A DNA stretch of 64,000 nt from Vandiemenella viatica (lineage: Eukaryota; Arthropoda; Insecta; Orthoptera; Morabidae): assembly GCA_031002005.1 (NCBI GenBank), contig CM061921.1, positions 142,757,283 to 142,821,282 on the forward strand, read 5' to 3'. Made by a program: the position numbers and the translations under genes. Below the pieces are notes generated by a model. That model worked only from the letters and a program-made list of their open reading frames with translations, ran no database searches and had not been told where the DNA came from. The first letter of the stretch is position 1; each line of letters starts with the position of its first letter. Shown here one piece after another: positions 59,635-64,000 of this stretch.

Positions 59635-59965
59635 GCCTTTAAAAATTCCAGCCGAGACCAGGATTTGAACTAGGGACCTTTCAATTACCTTTTTTTTTTT
59701 CATCTTATGTCTCATTGATGTTGAGGTCATTAGAGGTGAGAAAAGACTGTGGGCAAGGAATTCAGCAATGAACTTTATGACGAAATCATCCCAGCATTTG
59801 CATGGAGTGATTTCGAGAAACCATGGAAAACCCAAATCTGGATGGCCGGACAGGTATTCATATCGTGTCCTCACAAATGCAAGGCCACAGCATTACCACT
59901 CATCCACCATGCTCAGTACCGATCTCCAATGTGCCTTAACCACTGGGCCACAAGATTGCTCTGGA
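59635..59965 (-). repeat. Outer SINE (second tRNA type) split by an inner SINE
   Basis: On the minus strand TTGTGGCCCAGTGGTTAAGG (A box, 59955-59936) and, beyond the insert, GGTCCCTAGTTCAAATCCTG (B box, 59680-59660) are parts of one tRNA-like head, now separated by the SINE at 59690-59918. Confidence 0.6.
59690..59918 (-). repeat. Inner SINE of the main family
   Basis: T-run at 59690-59700, TTGAGGTCATTAGAGGTGAG, AAACCATGGAAAACCCAAAT and head complement CACCATGCTCAGT. The B box is decayed (GGTATTCATATCG). Confidence 0.8.
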
Positions 59966-60744
59966 GAACCAACAATAACTGTTCACTAGAATGTGGATGT
60001 TTTATTCAGAAACACATTAAAATGTTGTTGAAATTTTGTAGGATGTATTTTAGGAGTTAAAGGAAAGATAAGGGGATAGAGAAGTGTCATTTTTGAATAG
60101 TGTGAAAAGAATTCATAGTTCTGGTTCAGTCCCTTCCCTCAAAGCTGAAGAAATCCTGTGCGAGGAAAAGGATCCTGTCACTGGTTCCCTGTAGTAAGTT
60201 TTGTGTGGTGAATGGGTGTTAGATCATATTGCACATGGTGTAATACAATTAATTTCATTGTGAGCCAGTTTTCTGATATGTAACCACAGGATAAGATAGT
60301 CTTGATAGTGCTTTTGGAATGATGTATCAGGGACTGCCTGGCTCTCTCCCATAGATCCCAGGGAAATTTAGGAGGGAGTTTTTAGAACAGAAGGAAAACA
60401 CAAGTAAAAACAGGGTTACTATAACAAACTGGAAAGTTGAGACACATACTTGAAAATTACATATGGATAAATAATTAAGGCATCATAAACAACTTTTAAG
60501 GTGGAGGAAATTGATTTTTCCACTGGTCCTGTTTAAAACTTATTGGCTATCTGAACCACATTAAGTGTTATAGTGGAACTCAGTAGGGCTTTTAAGTCAT
60601 GGAGTAGTTCAGTGTAGGTAGAAGTAGTGTGGAAATCAATGGTAGTGGAATGAATTCTGTGGCATTTAAAGATGGTATTTTTCAGTGCCCAACAAACGAC
60701 TATATCAAAAAGTTTTGTGACTATTGTTATAAGTTCCTTATTGC

Positions 60745-61470
60745 TTGATAAGGTATTTTCTCAGAAACTAGCAGCAGCCAGACTAGGGAATTACAGTACC
60801 ATCCAAAGGCTGCCGTTAACACTACAATACAAACGGCTATGTTTGGAGTCGAGCGGGAAGCATAGATTGTTGATTAATGACATTGCATTGTGTTCAGTGA
60901 TCAAACATGGTTCTGTATTACCTTGGATGAACATATTTGTGAATATGGCAGTGATGTGGGAAGAGGTCCCTTTATACCAATGTTTTGGAGGGGACTGGCA
61001 TCATGGTGTGAGGAGTAATCAGGTATGACCTTCAGATCACAGCTGGTAGTGATTGAGGGAACTCTGAGGGTACAACAACATGTCACAGGCATCCTGTGTT
61101 TTAACATCTTGCCTCTCATGTGACAGCATCGTGGTGCTATTTTTTAACAGATCTATGCACATCCACACACCACAAATGTCTCTATGAACTGTCTGTCTCA
61201 TGTTGAGGCACCCTCATGGCGAGCAAGATCCTCAGATCTGTCCGTGATAGAATATGTGTGGGGCTAGCTTAGACATTAACTCCATCCCAGTGATAGTATC
61301 CAGGATATCAAAGATTAGTTACAACAGCTGAATTAGTGCATGCATCCAAACCAGAGGGAGTGCAGTGTCATGCTGACAAGTGGGCACATACTGTCAAGTT
61401 CTTTGTAAATATGTCTCGATTTTGTATTCACAGAAGTAAAATCAAATACGCTCTAGTCCTGTAAAGTTTC
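60745..61470 (+). pseudogene. Tc1-like transposase relic
   Basis: Readable pieces: TIQRLPLTLQYKRLCLE (60802-60850), SLVVIEGTL-type GSD/VIEGTLRVQQHVTGIL (near 61042-61095), QHRGAIF (near 61127), HVEAPSWRARSSDLSVIEYV (61205-61257). The last is the WPARSPDLSPIEHVW block with the third part of the DDE catalytic site; the SPD Asp survives, the Pro is changed. The first catalytic region (SDE) is frameshifted. Terminal repeats not found. Confidence 0.75.
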
Positions 61471-61585
61471 ATTTCATTTCTTCCTCCCCTTCTGGGTGCT
61501 TCACTTATATATATATACAGGGTGGTCAGAAATTCACTCATCGGCGGGTAAGGGCCGTGTTCGGGACGTTGCCCTAACGAAATAA

Positions 61586-62053
61586 TTTTTTTTTTTTTTT
61601 GCTGTGGTCAGTCTTTAGACTGGTTTGATGCAATCCTCCATCCCTTCCTATCCTGTGCTAACCTCTTCATTTCTACATACCCCTTACAATCCACGTCCTC
61701 AATTATCTGCTTCATATATTCTAATCTCTGTCTACCTCTGCAGTTCTTACCTTCAACTGTTCCCTCCACTAACAAATTAACCAATCCAGCGTGTCTCAAA
61801 ATATGACCTACCAGCCTGTCTCTTCTTCCTGTAAGCTTCTTCCATAAATTTCTTTTCTCACCCATCAATTCTAAAACTCGTTCATTTCATACTTTGTCTG
61901 TCCACCTAATTTTTAGCATTCTTCTGTAGCACCACATTTCAAATGCTTCAAGTTTCTTTCTTTCCGGTATTCCTAAAGTCCATGTTTTGCTACCGTAAAG
62001 TGCTGTGCTCCACACATAGAGTTTTAAGAAGTTCTTTCTAATAAATACAAAAT
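61586..62053 (-). mobile_element. 5'-truncated LINE fragment inserted in the mariner-type element
   Basis: Flanked by the 9-bp duplication ACGAAATAA (61577-61585, 62054-62062). Minus-strand reading: LYVWSTALYGSKTWTLGIPE, KLEAFEMWCYRRMLKIRWTD, then DRLVGHILRHAGLVNLLVEG and RGRQRLEYMKQIIEDV, the C-terminal domain of an RTE-like LINE, ending in an A-run (T-run at 61587-61601). One frameshift near 61880. Confidence 0.88.
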
Positions 62054-62221
62054 ACGAAATAAATACAAAAAAATCTAGTAAAAGTCTTACCGTTTTTGAA
62101 TTATTCACAGTTAAAGTTGGCCAATAAGAGCGCGGCACGGGCGAATTCAAACAGTCTTCCACCGGCGGTGTTGCCAAGCGTACTGGAGGCATGCGACCGC
62201 CACAGAAAACGAAAAGAAAAA

Positions 62222-62298
62222 TTCCCGTCGGAAGGTGGGATCGTACCCGCAACTTTCAGGTTGAGAGTTTGCCGTCTTACCGACTATGCTGCCAAGGC
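62222..62298 (-). repeat. tRNA-like sequence
   Basis: On the minus strand GCATAGTCGGTAAGACGGC and GTTGCGGGTACGATCCCACC resemble A and B boxes with tRNA-like spacing. Stems are imperfect, so this is a tRNA-derived repeat head or pseudo-tRNA rather than a working tRNA gene. Confidence 0.4.
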
Positions 62299-62402
62299 AC
62301 TAGAATGTGCTTGTTTTTAGAAGACACAAGGGCGGGAAGTTGGTGGTGGGGCTAAAGGACCATGCCAGAAGAACGCAACTTACTGATAAAGACACTGTCA
62401 TC

Positions 62403-63476
62403 ATGCAACGTCATCAATTTTCGTTTGAAGAGTACGCCGATATGCATTTGGCGTATGGCGCTGCTGGACAAAACAGGGCCGAAGCAGTTAAGATTTACAC
62501 GGCTCGATTTCCTAACTGTGTGATTCCATCGGCGAACACTTTTGTGTTGGTTGACAGAAGGTTGAGGGAGACGGGAAGTATTGTTGTCCACAGGCCCGAC
62601 GCCGGACGAAATCGGTTCAGGCGGAGTGTAGGATTTGAAGACAATGTCCTGGAAATGATTGCTGATAATCCGAGGACAAGTTCTAGGGTCATTGCCAACG
62701 CATTGCAGATATGTCCAGTCTAAGTGATCCCTCAAATTCTCCGTTTAAATGCAGCCTTTCAATAGGGTCATTTTTGTTGTTTTTAAATTACGATTTTCCA
62801 CTTGGAGTTCAGTTTTCACAGTGGTACCTGCAGCAATGTAACGATTATCCAAACTTTGAAAGGAAGTGCTGTGGACGGATGAGGCGTGCTATACCAGGGA
62901 GAAGTGTTTTAATAGCCGAAAAAGTCAATCTGGGATGTCGAAAATCCGCATGCAATTTTTGTCAAGTCATACCAACACAAATTTAGTGTTAACATTTGGG
63001 CGGGTATTTTTGGCGCGTTTATACTAGGCCCTGTTCTACTTCCGCAACGTTTAAATGGCGCTTCTTATTTAGCATTTCATGAAAACGTCCTTCTGTTGTA
63101 CTTAGAAGACGTTCCTTTGGCAATTCGTAATGACATGTGGTTTCAACATGGCGGCGCGCCGCCGCATTTTGCAGTACCGGTACGTCAACACTTAGGTGCA
63201 TTGTATCCTAACAGGTGGATAGGTCGAGGAGGCCCAATTCACTGGCCAGCTCGGTCACCAGACAACAACCCATTGGATTTTTATCTCTGGGGAGTTGTCA
63301 AGGCCATTGATTATGAGACTGAAGTAGAAACAGAGGAAGAACTTTTGGCTAGGATAATTCTAGCTTTTGATGAAATTAGAGAAAGTTACAATTTTGGAAG
63401 ACTCGCAAATTCAGTAACTCAGCGTTGTCGTGCCGGTATTGCAGTTGAGGGAGGAAATTTTGAGCAGTTCCTGTAA
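62403..63476 (+). pseudogene. DUF4817/mariner-type transposase, frameshifted
   Basis: N-terminal frame 62403-62723: FSFEEYADMHLAYGAAGQNR, AVKIYTARFPNCVIPSANTF and RRLRETGSIV, the helix-turn-helix (DUF4817) domain, then DNPRTSSRVIANALQI. The middle is in another frame: EVLWTDEACYT (62866-62898) with the first catalytic Asp. The C-terminal frame 63096-63476 reads LEDVPLAIRNDMWFQHGGAP, NRWIGRGGPIHWPARSPDNN, PLDFYLWGVVKAIDYETEVE and ends NFEQFL. The second Asp (SPDNNPLDF) is present. At least two frame changes make it inactive. Once a ~340-residue DDE transposase. Confidence 0.85.
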
Positions 63477-63479
63477 AAT

Positions 63480-64000
63480 GTAAGGACCCGTATTTTTTGT
63501 TATTGTTGTTTATTGGGATACATTTTTACTATGGTTACTGTTGCGGGTTGACGTTTATTGTAAGTAAATCCCTGTTGGCTTTCAATGTTGCGACTGATAA
63601 CGTCAAGTTGGAATGAAACTACTGTACAGTAATTTGGTTTTGTATCAGTAACAAAAGGGCTTTCAATGAGTAACAGCTTGTTTACATTTTGCGGCTTTCC
63701 GCGCGTTAGCGAGTCGATACATGTTACCAAAATGTAAAACTTGTTTGAATAAGAACAGACTTTTTGCAGCAGAGAAAGTTACGTTACAAACGATGGGTTT
63801 AATGTTCTTTTTTCCAAAAGTTTATTGTTTTTTTGTTTTTTTGTTTTATTGTTGCAAAATAGTAGCAAGGATATTCGCGTTAATCAATAAAAATGTTGTG
63901 ATCGAAATCTAGTGAAATACGATTACATGGAATAAAAGAAGCTTCTTTGCAACGAATAAATTAAGTTTACAGATTTTTTTTTTTTTTTTTTTTTTTTGTG
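63480..64000. other. Tail of window, no gene recognised
   Basis: Probably the 3' part of the mariner-type element. No CAGGGTG-type inverted end is seen. A T-run of about 25 at 63973-63998 may be the tail of a further minus-strand retroelement cut by the window edge. Confidence 0.4.

Larger units (their letters stand above)
61518..63476 (+). mobile_element. DUF4817/mariner-type DNA transposon, 5' end and body
   Basis: Begins with CAGGGTGGTCAGAAATTC at 61518 directly after TA, a terminal motif typical of this insect transposon group, and encodes a broken transposase (62403-63476). A LINE fragment is inserted at 61586-62053. The right terminus was not found before the window end, so the 3' boundary given is that of the transposase. 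Confidence 0.7.

Noticed and set aside
62222..62298. Functional tRNA gene
   Set aside because: A- and B-box-like blocks are present but the acceptor and anticodon stems do not pair properly.
56971..64000. Upstream D1 exon of the phosphatase
   Set aside because: Looked for DFW, YWP and DYINAN blocks on the minus strand and found none; presumed beyond the window.

Overview
The window is eukaryotic, AT-rich and about 97% non-coding. It looks like a large-genome insect, most likely a polyneopteran (orthopteroid or phasmid type). The reasons are: a receptor tyrosine phosphatase of the insect Ptp99A type spread over huge introns; many copies of a tRNA-derived SINE whose central block and GGTTCGAATCC B box resemble SINEs I associate with orthopteroid genomes; and a mix of CR1-type LINEs, Penelope-like elements, mariner/Tc1 relics, hAT-type MITEs and LTR elements. 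The species cannot be named from the sequence alone.

Only one host gene is visible: the 3' part of a Ptp99A-like (PTPRG/PTPRZ-type) receptor protein tyrosine phosphatase on the minus strand. Seven coding exons run from 56970 down to the stop codon at 80-82. All junctions have GT/AG sites and compatible phases, and they join into 1377 nt (458 residues plus stop). They encode the second half of the catalytic D1 domain (WPD loop and intact [10 protein letters not shown] loop), a D2 domain in which the catalytic Cys is Asp and the loop Arg is Glu (pseudophosphatase), and an acidic C-terminal tail. The ectodomain, transmembrane segment and first half of D1 must lie beyond base 56970, probably beyond the window.

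The introns are filled with mobile DNA. Intron 284-12445 holds a non-autonomous LTR retrotransposon (1325-5095, AGCT duplication), a 2.3 kb solo LTR (5214-7543, TGCT duplication) and a decayed CR1 LINE (about 7690-12385) with a 400-bp MITE inside. Intron 13117-29792 holds a SINE, a 272-bp copia-like solo LTR, and a minus-strand CR1 LINE split by a 10.4 kb foldback (giant inverted-repeat) element at 15524-25944. Intron 29921-41082 holds SINEs, two divergent Penelope-like relics and a LINE relic. Intron 41252-45775 holds a SINE and a LINE relic. Intron 46077-56803 holds a hAT-type MITE, a SINE with a 50-T tail, a degenerate LINE, a (GT)n tract and a 3.1 kb solo LTR carrying a ~285-bp tandem array. 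The last 7 kb holds nested SINEs, a Tc1 transposase relic and a DUF4817/mariner-type transposase relic with a LINE fragment in its 5' region.

The most unusual objects are the foldback element, whose arms carry mirrored SINE insertions and have uneven identity; the pair of very long solo LTRs, only one of which carries a tandem array; and the non-autonomous LTR element, whose long coiled-coil ORF is broken only by three in-frame TGA codons.
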